In this document: positions 12,571-23,847 of the stretch, piece after piece
How positions within the stretch are numbered: position 1 is the first letter of the stretch
Layout: each line of letters opens with the position of its first letter
NCBI RefSeq assembly: GCF_041146395.1
Contig: NC_090984.1
Location: 79,867,114-79,931,113, forward strand
Direction: 5' to 3'
Origin: Eulemur rufifrons
Lineage: Eukaryota > Chordata > Mammalia > Primates > Lemuridae
DNA: 64,000 nt
Notes under the pieces: generated by a model
Told to the model about the DNA's origin: nothing
The model's input: only the letters and a program-made list of their open reading frames with translations
Databases searched by the model: none
Position numbers and translations under genes: made by a program

Positions 12571-13869
12571 CTTCCCTTGTAACAATATGTGTGGAAATTC
12601 ATTTAGGTGTACAGTAAAAATGTATCCCTTCCATGCAGAGCAATGGAACACCTGCTTGGCAAATTTTGGATGAAATTTGTGGCTCAGATGATTTGGGCTG
12701 CCCAGGCAATGGTAATTTGGGTGGCAAATCCTTGAGAGGGGTGACCTGGAGTAACAATTTCATATTTGTTTTTCCTCCCTGATTTTCTTAGAAGCATAGG
12801 CAACATTTCTTGCAGTCACTTGGGTGTGGTGTATGGCATGTTTACTTCCAGATCACCATTAACTTGTGTATGCTGCCTTTTGCATTCTCTAGCCCTTTTG
12901 GTTTGTCTCTTTTAGTCTGGACACCAAAGCTAGTGGTTTCTAGGTTCTGAAAATGTGCTCAAATTAAGGGATTTAAATCCCCTCCTTATTTCTCTAGACT
13001 TCTGGTTTACCTTAGATATTGACACAATTATTTATTGCCATCGTGTGTATGTTTTTATGCTTTAAAAAGCTTTGAAAATATATGTCATTCAGCATTTTTA
13101 GTTTTCAAAAGAAGGATTAGCCCAAATATTTTTTCCAGCCTTATTACTAAACATATAATTCTTTTTCCTTTTATTTTTATTAGATGAATAATCAGTTCAT
13201 CTGAACCAAAGAAGTAAATGTATATGTACTAAGCCATAACAGTCATCTTAAAATACATGAGCCACATTTAATCATTTAGCTTTAAAGAGTCATACAAAAC
13301 ACCAAACATAACAACTGTGACTAGATAATATATTTTAAATTGTTACATAATTTTGTAATAAATCATTTATATTAAATATACTAAAATAATGTTTTAGAGA
13401 AGATTAATATAATTAGTTGGCAACAGAGCAAAAATAAAAAATATTCTGACCTCTTATTTAGATATTTATTCTCATTATACATTATAAATAATACTTTACA
13501 TTAGTCAATCATTACATTGTGAAGCACATTAGTATTTCCAGAGAATGTAAAATATTTAAATGGTAAATAACTGGGATGTGAAGAGATAAACAGTTATTTC
13601 TTTAAAATATTGTTAACATCACAGACATTAAAACTCAGTATTTAGACACAACTGTAAAACACTTCTGTGAATTCACTCAACCACTCATTTATCTGTTCCA
13701 AACTTACATTTTTCTGACATCTTTAAGCATTTTTTGGTGTGTTTGTTCAGGAAGTTTTTCTTCACTGACCCCTCTCTGCCCCTCCTACTGTGTCAGTCTG
13801 ACCTCTTTGGTCCCCTATTTTTGTTCATAAAAATGCAATCAACAGCTAACTAGCTATTATCACTTTATT
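12571..13869. other. Unassigned DNA, possible L2 trace at 13740-13830
   Basis: No gene is seen. Sequence at 13745-13825 ('cttcactgacccctctctgc') resembles the L2 segment upstream of its 3' end, but it is too short to call. 13190-13640 is AT-rich and unassigned. Confidence 0.45.
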
Positions 13870-13874
13870 TCATT

Positions 13875-14080
13875 GTGTTTCAAGAATTTGGTAAACCTTT
13901 CATATGAATTAATTTATTTAAAACTCACAGAAACCCTGAGAGTTAATTCCCTTATTAGCCCATTTTAAGATGAGAAAAATGAGTTAAATGATAAGCCCAA
14001 GGTCACACAGTTAATGAACTTTAGATATTAGCTGAATTCTATTTGACTTTAAAACCAGATGCTCTCCTGCCTCCACAGTA
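13875..14080 (+). repeat. MIR SINE, plus strand
   Basis: The order of blocks is that of MIR: 'catatgaattaatttattta' for the central core, 'cagaaaccctgagag', 'cccattttaagatgagaaaa', then the well-kept 'gcccaaggtcacacag', ending in the 3' portion near 14080. MIR is a tRNA-derived SINE shared by all mammals. The divergence is consistent with that age. Confidence 0.82.
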
Positions 14081-15089
14081 ATGAATGTGTAGTATTTTAA
14101 AAGGGAATAAGAAGTAAGTAAAATAAGTTTAATATTATCGTGCCAGTATTGTCCCCACATATTCACAAAGACCTGTTTTGTGCATCTGTCATCCAGTGTA
14201 AGCCACATACTAGCTATCAGTGATTCAGTTTCAAACTAGCATCACTTTCAGAGAACAACAGTACAAGAGCCACAGAGGTTAATTTAAAAGGAAATTCAAT
14301 CTTCAGTCACATCTTTCAAAGACATTGTTGGGATTTCTTACCAGTGTTAAACACTGATAATTTCCTTTTCTCTTGTTACCACACTTTCTCCAACAGTTCC
14401 CAAAGCATCTCTCCCTTCTTGCCCTTCATTACCTAGATTAGTAGAATTTTGATTGACGTGTCCTTGCAAACCTCCTTCTATCTCTGTGTTCTTTATTCAT
14501 TTTCAAAGTCAGAACTGGAATACTTAGGCACTAGGCTTTAGGGAGGAGTTTCCTTAGGAAGATAAGATAGGCTTGAAATATTTATACTTATACTTTATAC
14601 TTATATATTTACATATCACGTATGTAAAATAGAATTTGGGTGTTGTAATGCCTAAAATAGAGAGAAAAAGCCTGGAGCAGCTAGGAGTTGAACATCAGTA
14701 ACATGGAGCCAGGAACACCAGGTGGGTGTGGGGTGTGAGGGCATATGAGCTCAGATGGAACAGATTTGCTGCTCTTGTCCCGATTCAGTAGATTTTCTTG
14801 AATAAAGGTTTCTTCGATTGTTGTATGCATATAAGACAATTTTCAGAGACTTAAAATTGGAAATATGCATGATATATGTGCATGTGTGTGTGTGAGTGTG
14901 GGTGTATATGTTATAGTTTTCACCACATAAATGGTTGTTTTGTTGGGGAGAGGGTTTACTGAGCTTCTCACACTACCATCCCAGGGGTCCAGGAAAACTT
15001 TTATAAATCCTCAGAGATTTAAAAGTTCTTTAATTAGCCTTAATTATCCATGTTCATATAATATGAGAGAATGGGTGCAGGAATATGTC
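14081..15089. other. Unassigned DNA with a small TG-rich tract
   Basis: No gene is seen. 14655-14830 includes 'cttgaataaaggtttcttc', which looks like an LTR polyadenylation region but has no partner features. A short impure TG tract lies at 14881-14910. The 75-codon frame at 14931-15158 has no recognisable domain. Confidence 0.45.
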
Positions 15090-15094
15090 ACAGG

Positions 15095-15290
15095 TATAAC
15101 AAAGGCCAGTATTTCTCAATTCTTGTGGAACATTATTCTCACAAGGGGAACTTTTTAGAATCTATTGATAAATAGGCCATATTCCAAGATATTTTCATTC
15201 AGTGGCTCTGGATAGGAACATTAGAAATTTTTTTTAGATTCCTGGAATGTTTCTAATTGGAATCAGATTTGAGAACCACAGTATTGGCAT
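15095..15290 (+). repeat. MER5-type hAT-Charlie DNA transposon relic
   Basis: A second copy of the element type seen at 8222-8400. It begins near 'ccagtatttctcaattctt', has a middle 'ttttcattcagtggctctgg', and ends 'atttgagaaccacag'. The terminal block is the near-palindromic partner of the start, consistent with terminal inverted repeats of a hAT element. Confidence 0.62.
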
Positions 15291-15427
15291 TTTAGAGGGG
15301 ATTCAAGCATCATATTAGTAGTTGAGACTATACACCTTTTAAATTTCTTCCAAAATTTAAAACTGAGAATATAAACTTTCTGAGGGTATCTTGTGGTGGG
15401 CTTTTATTTCTCCCTTCCACAACTACC

Positions 15428-15469
15428 AATAAATAAATAAATAACCATAAATAAATAAATAAATAACCA
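15428..15469. repeat. (AAAT)n microsatellite
   Basis: Two runs of the 4-base unit AAAT/TAAA (about 4 and 5 units), separated by a CC interruption. Confidence 0.85.
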
Positions 15470-16554
15470 ACCCTAAAGTTTTAATAACTTTCGTTTCATG
15501 AAAACACTACTTTCACGAAGTCTGCATTTCCTTCCTAGGCTTTTTGGGTTGAAATATTATACAGTTACCTACACAGACATGCTATTATTTATAAACCTAC
15601 TAAGAGATCACAGTTATTATAGCAAGTAAAATATGTTGGCAGAATTTAGTAAATTTCATATCTGCACAATATGGCAACCACATATCTTCTGGTTGCTTCA
15701 TGACAAGTGTTGCCAAAAAGAGATCTGGAAGCATATAAAAAATTTAAGAAGAAGAATATGGGGAAGCCCTACCATGCTCCAGATAGCCTTAGTTTCCTAA
15801 CTTTATGTACTAAGCCCTGTTGTCACCTGGGTGGATAGTAGCAAAGTGGATTTGACTCAGAAGCTTCCAAATATTATGGCTTTAATGTATCCAAAATGAA
15901 AGAAAAATTAAAAGCAGTATTTTTAGAAACCTTGTTGTAATCATTAGACTATTCCTCCCTGGAGAACGGACATTTCATTTTACAGTTGCAGCAACTGTTA
16001 TTTTCTCCTTTGTGATTTAACGTAATTATATAAGTGGACTACATTTTGTACAAGATTATTATCATTAGTGTGACAAATTTCTTCCCAAGTTTTAGTTTGT
16101 GAAGAACTTACTATTAAAACTTATTGGCCTTTTAATTCTTTAATCTTCTTAAAAATCACCTAATCAAAACAGTGACAAAACTCTACATAAAGATACATGT
16201 TTTTAATTTGAAAAATTGCGATAAATAATTTAATTAAAGTTTAACAAGAAGCTAACATATTTTAATCTATATAGTAAGAAATTATTAATTGTACTGTCAA
16301 AGGCAAAATATTACCCATCATTCTTGCCACAGTCATTCTGAAAAGAAGGTTAGAGTCTTTAACATGCTAATATCTTAAGAATACACATTCACAAGGTCTT
16401 TTTTCATGGCTCTTAATAATATTAGGTCACGATATGTTGGTAGACTAACTTCATAGTAATTAAAAGTATATAAAATTTAAAATAAAATTTTAAAATTATA
16501 TAATCAATTGTTTAAAACAAAAATAAAATAGAAATAGAAATAAATATGACCTTT
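15470..16554. other. Unassigned AT-rich DNA, no gene
   Basis: No recognisable repeat or exon. AT-richness rises sharply from 16150 onward. Confidence 0.5.
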
Positions 16555-17035
16555 AAGATTTTTTTAAAATTTTTTATTGATACATAATAATTGTACATAT
16601 TCATGGAGTACATGTTATATTTTGATATAAGCATATAACATATAATGATAAAATCAGGGTAATTGAGACATGATTCACCTGAAACATTTATCATTGCTTT
16701 ATGTTGGGAACATTTGAAAACTTCTAGCTATTTTGAAATATAATAAATTATTGTTAACTATAGTTGCCCTATTGCACTATTAAACACTAGAACTTTTTCC
16801 TTCTATTTAACAGTATTACCCATTAACCAACACCTCTTCATTACCCCTTCCCATTACCCTTACCAACCTCTAGTAGCCACCATTCTATTCACTACCTCCA
16901 TGAGATCAATTATTTTTAGGTCCCATATATGACTGTGAAAATGCAATATTTGTCTTTCTGTGCCTGGTTTATTTCACTTAAAATAAAGTCCTCCAGTTTC
17001 ATCCATGTTTCTCCAAGTGACAAAATTTTCCATAT
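16555..17035 (-). repeat. L1M (MA/MB-like) 3' UTR, minus strand
   Basis: The plus strand reads as the reverse complement of an older L1 3' UTR. It shows 'tacataataattgtacatat', 'aaatcagggtaattgagaca', 'attattgttaactatagttg' and 'cacctcttcattacccctt', then the very end of ORF2 with 'tgtgcctggtttatttcact'. The T/A-rich stretch at 16555-16575 may mark the poly(A) end. It belongs to an L1 subfamily older than the neighbouring element. Confidence 0.75.
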
Positions 17036-19245
17036 GTGCATATCAGTGTTAATGGATTAGTATCAATTTAATGGTGAGTATATGTGGTGTTTGTTTTTCC
17101 ATTCATGTCATACTTCACTTAGACGAATGGGCTCCAGCTCCATCCAGGATAATACAATAAGTAGCTCACTGTTTTTTTCTTATGGCTGAGTAGAACTCCA
17201 TAGTATACATATACCACATTTTATTAATCCACTCAGGCATTGACGGGCCCTCGGGTTGTCTCCATATCTTTGAAATTGTGACTTGTGCTGCTATAAACAT
17301 TCAAGTGCAGATGTCTTTTTAACAAAATGCATTTTTTTTTTCCTTTGGGTAGATACCCAGTAGTAGAATTGCTGGATCAAATGGTAGTTCTACTTTTAGC
17401 TCTTTGAGGTATATCCATACTACTTTCCCTAGAGGTTGTACTAGTGGGCAGTCCCACCAACAGTGTATGAGTGTTCCTATCTCTCCATATCCACACCAAC
17501 ATTTGTTGTTTTGGGACTTTTTGATAAAAGCAGTTCTTACTGGAGTTAAGTGATATCTCATTGTGGTTTTGATTTGCATTTCCCTTTTGATTAGAGATGT
17601 TGAGCATTTTTTTTATATGTTTCCTGGCCATAAGTCTGTATTCTTTTGAAAAGTTTCTGTTCGTGTCCTTAGCCCACTTTTTGATGGTGTTGTTTGATTT
17701 TTTGGCTGATTTTCTTGAGTTCTAGTTATCAGCAATTTCTTGGATATATAGCATGCAAATATTTTCTCCCATTCTGTAGGTTGTGTATTTTGCCTAATGA
17801 TCGTTTCCTTGGCTGTGCAGAAGTTTTGTAATTTGATCAGGTCCCATTTATCTATTTTTGTTGTTGCTGTGATTGCCTTTGGGGTCTTCCTCATAAAAAT
17901 TCTTTCCCTAGGTCAATCTATATAAGAGTTTTGCCAACATTTTCTTCTAGAATTCTTATGGTTTCATGACTTAGGTTTAAGTCTGTTATCTCCATCATGA
18001 GTTGATTTTTGTGAGACGTGACAAGTGCAGATTATTTTTCAGTTTTGTACATGTGGCTATCCAATTTTCCCAGCATCATTTATTGAATAGGGATTCTTTT
18101 CCCCAGTGTATGTTTTTGTCTATTTTGTCAAAGACCTGATGGCTATATAAGGATGGTTTTATATCTAGGTTCTTAGTCCTGTTCCATTGGTCTATGTCTG
18201 TTCTTGTGCCAGTACCATGCTGTTTTGATTACTATAGTCTTGTAGTGTAGCCTGAAGTCTGGTAAATTGATAACTCCCAATATGTTCTTTTTGCTTAAGA
18301 TTGCTTTGTCTAGACGGGGTCTTCTCTGGTTCCATACAAAGCACAAAATTATTTTTTCTAGATCTGTGAAAAATTATGTTGGTATTTTAATATGGATTGC
18401 GTTGAATCTGTAGATCACTTTGGGTAGCACAGACTTTTTAACAATGTTGATTCTACTGATCCATGAGCATGGTATGGTTTTCCATCTGTTTACATCCTCT
18501 GCTATTTCTTTCCTCAGTGTTTCATAGTTCTCCCTGTAGAGTTCTTTCATTTTAGTTAAATATATTCCTAGGTATTTTATTTTCTTGCTATTGTGAAGGG
18601 TATTGAGTCTTTGATTTGATTCTCAGTTTGACTATTGTTGGCAGATAAGAATGCTACTGATTTGTGTACATTAATTTTGTAACCTGAGACTTTGCTGAAT
18701 TTATTTATCAATTCCAGTTGTCTCTTGGTAGAACCTTTGGGTTGTCTAGATGTAAGATCATATCATCAGCAAAGAGCAAGTTTGACCTCTTCTGTCCCCA
18801 TTTCGATTCCCCTGTTTTCCTTCTCTTTTTTGATTGCTCTGGCTAGGACTTCCAGCACTATGTTGAATAGAAGTGATTATAGAGGGCAACCTTGTCTGGT
18901 TCTAGTTCTAAGCAGAAATGCTTTCAATTTTTCCATGTTCGGTATGATGCTGGCAATGGGTTTGTCACATATGGCTTTTACCATTGCTAGGCAAGTGCCG
19001 TCTACGCCTATTTTGTTAAGTGTTCTTATCATAAAAGAGTGCTGAATTTTGTTGAACGCCTTTTCTGTGTTGATCGAGGGGATCATATGGTCTTTGTTTT
19101 TACTTCTACTTATGTGGTGAATTACGTTTATAGATTTGCATATGTTGAACCATCCCTGCATCTCTGGGATGAAGACCACTTGGTCGTTATTTTGGGGAAC
19201 TCTCTGTACTTTCTGCTCAATTTTTCTGTAAATATAAAAATGCTC
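17036..19245 (-). mobile_element. 5'-truncated L1, ORF2 RT to C-terminus, minus strand
   Basis: About 2.2 kb of LINE-1 ORF2 in reverse orientation. On the minus strand it starts inside the reverse transcriptase domain, keeps the FADD catalytic-motif region (reverse complement at about 18752-18770), and runs through the cysteine-rich C-terminus (near 17430-17500) to the start of the 3' UTR. Frameshifts and stops split the frame into pieces of 84-100 codons, so no functional enzyme is encoded. The 3' end lacks the G-rich UTR and poly(A) seen in sister copies and abuts an older L1 3' UTR at about 17035. The 117-codon plus-strand frame (18692-19045) is antisense shadow. Confidence 0.85.
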
Positions 19246-19489
19246 TAAGGTCTATTAATTAAAAATACTTCCAATCATATTTTACTGTTATGGAATATGG
19301 TTGAAACTCTCTTCACTTTTCTTCAATGCCCTACATGCTCTGCTTCCTAAATCCATTTTTACTTTATTTTTTTTACTGGCTTTCACTTCCAAATGTCTAT
19401 ATTTCTGTTAATCAAACGTAACAAATTCTTTTCAATTCAGGACCGTGGCAACTGTATCTCCTTGGTGAATTTATCATAAATCATCAGGC

Positions 19490-19725
19490 CTTCTCTTCAT
19501 TCAGATGCCTTCAAATAGGCCTTTAATTATCACTACATCTAAAGATTTTCCCCCTCCACAGGACTTACTAATAGCTGATATTTTCTTAGGTATTCTTATG
19601 ATCTTTTGCTTACAATAAAAATGGGATTTTATGTGAGCAGATACCTCATCTGTCCTGTTTATAACTCTCACTTTCAAAATGTTTTACAGTCTAGAATAGT
19701 AGCTGATGTGTAGACATCACAAACT
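19490..19725 (+). repeat. Probable L2 LINE 3'-end fragment
   Basis: The order of weakly conserved L2 blocks can be followed: 'gccttcaaataggcc', 'ttttccccctccacaggac', then 'catctgtcctgtttataact' and 'cagtctagaatagtagctg'. Divergence is high and the assignment is tentative. The 245 bases before it (19246-19489) hold nothing recognisable. Confidence 0.4.
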
Positions 19726-19860
19726 TAACATTTATTTGATAAATTAATTATTACTTTATAGATGAAAAAAATAAGAAGTTGAAAGGTAGGTGACTTGTTG
19801 ACGTTTATACAGCTAGATTGTCGTAGGAAAGGAATCTTATTTTCTGGAGTCTCTTTGAGC
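19726..19860 (+). repeat. Probable MIR SINE fragment
   Basis: 'atttatttgataaattaatt', 'actttatagatgaaaaaaat', then 'aggtaggtgacttgttgac' and 'tatacagctagattg' follow the MIR core-to-3' order with many substitutions. A 64-codon frame from 19795 overlaps it and is not a gene. Confidence 0.5.
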
Positions 19861-21194
19861 AGTGGACATTCTATAATAGGCTATGGTGCAGTGCAGCATA
19901 GGATATTCATACATCATTGCCATGACTTTAAGGAAAGAGAAGTCATTTTCATGAAGACTTTCATGAAGTTTCTGTCAAGTAGGATGTAATAAAAACTTAA
20001 TTCACTGCCAAGATAATATCAATAATATATGTTAAGTTAAAATACATGAACTTTTTCTTAAAAAACTGTAAATAATACATTGTATATCTATTTTCTTTTC
20101 ATTTATATATTTAACAAATAAAAATACAATTACTATCATTATGGTTTACAAGTACTAGGTCACCACAACTATTGCTATTTACAATGGTAGGCTTTTCCTT
20201 ATAGGCTCCTAGGTCACTGCTAGTTCCTCATGCTCTCAGTTAAACTGTGTTTGAACAGGAGAAATTAGTGAAATGCCCAGAATTTTGTGACCTGAGGATT
20301 GGATGATATAGTGCCATGAATCAATCAACAAATATTTGAAATCTCTATGGATATAAATATTACACTATGGGCTATACACTTGAATGAGCAATTCATTTCT
20401 TTTTCAGATGTATGCACATTTCAGGTCATTCATTTAATGTTAGAATGAGATCACAAAAGTCAGAAGAAAACCATAAAATATATAGTGGATTATTAGGTTA
20501 ATCCTTAATGGGATTTAAAACTTTTTGTGTCACTTCTCTGCTCTCTTACATTAAGTGCCCAGAAATGTCCCCTTTTAATAGGTCTAAAGTTAATAAAAAT
20601 TTGGGAGGATATTTAATTAATTTTAAATCAATGTTTTCAACAAAATTGAACTATGCATAAACATAAAATATCAATTTAATTGATATAACCATTTATAGCA
20701 AGGTAATATAAAGGGGTAAAATGATCATGTTACCTATATTATGATACAGTTCTATATCCCCCAAATAATTTAAGTTGATTTTATTGAGATAATAAACATT
20801 TATTGATGAAATGAGTGGCCCATCGTACATAGTAGCATAAAATTTAGACTCTTTAAAACTTGTTATTGCTTTAAATGACATTTGAGTGTCATTGTCATTT
20901 TATTAAGATTGCATATCATTCTATACTTCAATTAGGTAACTGCAGATCTTAATGAGATTTTAGTAGTGACAATATGCACTATCATAAAATTTGTGAGCTC
21001 TCATTTTGAAATTAAACTCTGATGCTGATATTGAGTTGTAAACTTCCTGAGGCAGCCCAAGTAAATGGGCACTTGTGCCCATGGCTAACTGAAGGCAAAA
21101 TATATCTGATGCAGTTTCATATGCTTTTTCTAGATTCTCTGCCCCTTTCTGCACAATCAATTTTCACATCAGTACTTGAGCCACAGGGCACTTG
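19861..21194. other. Unassigned AT-rich DNA, no gene
   Basis: No repeat family or exon is recognised. Small open frames of 62-66 codons on the minus strand (20693-20881, 20960-21160) lack any domain. Confidence 0.5.
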
Positions 21195-21390
21195 ATGTCC
21201 AGGGGATCTCCTTTAAGTCTTATGAGGAGTGGTAGATGCTCAATAATTTAATCCATTTTACTTACTTTGTGTAAGAAGACACTAAAACCCAGAGAGGCCC
21301 TGATTAATGTTATACAGCTAAGATATTGCAGAAATAGGCCAAGAAACAGAACTTTCTAACTCATATTTCTTGTGTAATTGTGTTGTCTCA
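21195..21390 (+). repeat. MIR SINE, plus strand
   Basis: The 3' half of MIR is readable: 'aagacactaaaacccagaga', then 'gttatacagctaagatattg' and 'cagaaataggccaagaaaca'. The 5' half is poorly kept. Confidence 0.6.
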
Positions 21391-21724
21391 AATCAGAAGT
21401 GAGCAACTTGCAGCCATATTCTGGAAATTCACTGGCCAGAGCTAAAATGTATGAAATTTTAAGATGATAAATACAATGACATTTTATAGTGGAGAGGAAG
21501 AAATGTTTGTGAGGCTAATGTCAGTGGCAATTGCATTCCAGAAAAAGAGAAGTTGGAGGGTATGGGCAAGGGTTTGAGTGGGGTCATGTTGGGGGTTGGG
21601 GTGGATATGGTGGTTACATTCTTTTCCAAGCTCACCAGTAACCTACATATCACTGTATTAATATTAAATACTCATTAAATAATTCATATTACTTGACCTA
21701 TCAGTAATAATTGACAAAATTGAT
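21391..21724. other. Unassigned DNA with a G-rich patch
   Basis: No gene or repeat recognised. 21540-21615 is G-rich on the plus strand ('gttgggggttggggtgg') and could fold locally. Confidence 0.45.
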
Positions 21725-22232
21725 GATCCCACTGTTAGTTTCTAGGACTTCATGTCTTACTAATTTTCCTCTTACCTCATTGGTTCTCCTTGATCTCCTT
21801 TGGTCCCTCCTTAATCTCCTCATCTGCAGACATGGGAGTGCCCAGGGCTCAATCCTTGGACTTCTCTGTCTATACTCATGTTCTTGGTGATGAAATTTAG
21901 TATGGAATTTCTGCTTCCATTTTCTTAAATTTGTTCTATTGCCCATCACAGTAAAATTAAATACTATCTTTCTAGCTGTTTTAATCAAAATTCTTGGCAT
22001 GATATTTAACTTTTCTCTTTTTCTTATAAATTGTATCCAGTCTATCAGCAAAAATATATCCAGATGCTGACCACCCTATTACTATTTCTGCAGGTACCAC
22101 CATGGCCCAAGCCACTGGGATCCCCTCCCTCCATTGTGGCTTGTCTTCCTGCTTCCACATTTGCCTTCCTACAGGCTCTTCTACACAATACATCTCAGTT
22201 ATTATGCTATTCCTTGCTTGAACCTTTTGACT
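21725..22232 (+). repeat. L2 LINE, plus strand, left piece of a split copy
   Basis: L2 ORF2/3'-region sequence in plus orientation: 'cagggctcaatccttggact' with 'ctctgtctatactcatg', later 'aaatatatccagatgctgac', 'cctgcttccacatttgcctt', and 'cttgcttgaaccttttgact'. The same L2 appears to resume at about 22640 after an oppositely oriented L2 block. The two antisense frames of 70-116 codons here are decayed LINE shadow. Confidence 0.65.
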
Positions 22233-22235
22233 GAT

Positions 22236-22612
22236 TTATTAATAAAATATTTTCATATTACAGGCACTCTTTTTAGAGGTTTGGAATCTATCACTGAACA
22301 AAGCAAGAGGGATTCCCACCTTCAAAATCTTGCATTCAAGCAAGAAAGAAACACAAAAAGACAATAAATATGATTTAGAGCATAAATTATATATTCTATT
22401 AGAAATTCTGTGAAGAAAAGTAAAAGTAGATCAGGGTAAGAGGGATCCAGAATGCCAGGTTGTTAATGGGGGTGAGACGAACAGACAGGCTGCAATGTTA
22501 GTTTGGGTGGTTAGAACAAGTCTCATTGAGAAGGTGAGATTTGAGCATAGATTTTGGGAGGAAGATAAAACCTTAGCCAAGTGTAGATCTGCAGGAAAAA
22601 TGTTCTGGCAGA
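22236..22612 (-). repeat. L2 LINE 3' part, minus strand, inside another L2
   Basis: The reverse complement of the L2 3' end begins at 'caggcactctttttagaggt', continues through 'ctatcactgaacaaagcaag', and reaches upstream L2 sequence such as 'tctcattgagaaggtgagat' and 'aaaatgttctggcagaaggc'. Its orientation opposes both flanking L2 pieces. Confidence 0.68.
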
Positions 22613-22639
22613 AGGCATAAATAGTAGGCCTCCTCCTTG

Positions 22640-23088
22640 TTGCTTGAGTTTTCTACCCAATATCTTGCCTCAACTGTTCATTCTTGCTTCCTTCTTCTGT
22701 AAATGCACTCCTCAGAATATTTGCAAAGCTCATATGTGAAACCCCTTCATATCTTTGCTCAAATTTAACATCACTGAGGTCTTCCCTGACCATATTCTTT
22801 AAAATTGCACCTCTTCTCTCTGGCACTATCTCCCTTCCCTACTTTAATGTTGTCAATACTACTCAGCACAGTCTATTATGCAATATAATTTATTTATTTT
22901 ATCTGTTGTCTGTCTTCCATTATGAAGGATGATCTTCATGTCTGCAAGGATTTTGCTTGTATTTTTACTGCACAATCCCCAACATCTAGAGCAGTACCTG
23001 CACTACCTCTTTGGGCTATTCTCTATTTTCATCTAATGAATGAGCCTATTAAAGCATTGAATAAATAATCATTGAATGAAAGAATGGG
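22640..23088 (+). repeat. L2 LINE 3' end, plus strand, right piece
   Basis: A well-ordered L2 3' end: 'tctttgctcaaatttaacat', 'gaggtcttccctgaccatat', 'tgcacctcttctctctggca', 'aggatgatcttcatgtctgc', 'ctagagcagtacctgcac', finishing 'ataaataatcattgaatgaa'. The terminal block is the conserved L2 tail. Confidence 0.8.
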
Positions 23089-23845
23089 TGATTATTTTAG
23101 GAGCCCTAAAATATAAACTAACATGTGCCCATCAAAACAAAACTAGCAGATAAATGCCCATGGTAATGTAAGATGTTAACTTTATAGGAAGTTAGGTGAG
23201 GAATGTTATTGTACCACTGTTTTTGCAACTCTCCTAAAGAAAAGTAAAATCATTCCAAAGTAAAAAGTAAAAAACAAACAAACAAACAAACAAAAACAGC
23301 TTTTTATTTGTCTCTGTCCTCAAAAAGGCCTTGATCTCAATGGCATGGTTTCCTCTAAGAAATAAGTAAAATAAAATGTACAACTGCTATTGACTACACT
23401 TGTCTTATCTAAATGAACTATTAAATTAATCAGACATTTATTCTAGTTAGGCTCTGTTGGCCAATACAACTTAAACTTTTGATTTATTATCTTGAAAAAT
23501 ACACTCACTCTCCATTATCTGAAGTTTGAGATGGCCTTCAAAACAAATCAACAGAACAACCTGTGGAGGTGTATTTCCATGTGCATGTCAAATACCTTTA
23601 TATCTTTACTCCTTTTTCAAATCAAGCCCTAGAGTTAAAGATCATCTTTAGCACTTTTTACAGATTCCATGAAAGACTGTCTAATTACACAATGAAGAGC
23701 AGTTCTTACCATGTTGGCTCTTATATGTTTCGGCTAAGTTAAAGTTGCCTAGTAATCTCAAATTTTAGAATTGAATTCTGCTTGATCTTGAAGAATTCCA
23801 AATCTCCATTTAGTAGAACAGCCTTAGTTAATAACATAGGTGCAA
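23089..23845. other. Unassigned DNA containing a (CAAA)n tract
   Basis: No gene or named repeat apart from the microsatellite at 23270-23299. Confidence 0.5.
23270..23299. repeat. (CAAA)n microsatellite
   Basis: About six consecutive AAAC/CAAA units within an A-rich context. Confidence 0.85.
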
Positions 23846-23847
23846 AA

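Noticed and set aside
15428..15469. Tandem AAAT repeats as a CRISPR-like or regulatory array
   Set aside because: A simple microsatellite, with no spacers and the wrong type of genome.
18692..19045. 117-codon plus-strand frame with hydrophobic stretches
   Set aside because: Antisense to L1 ORF2 reverse transcriptase, a common shadow of LINE coding sequence.
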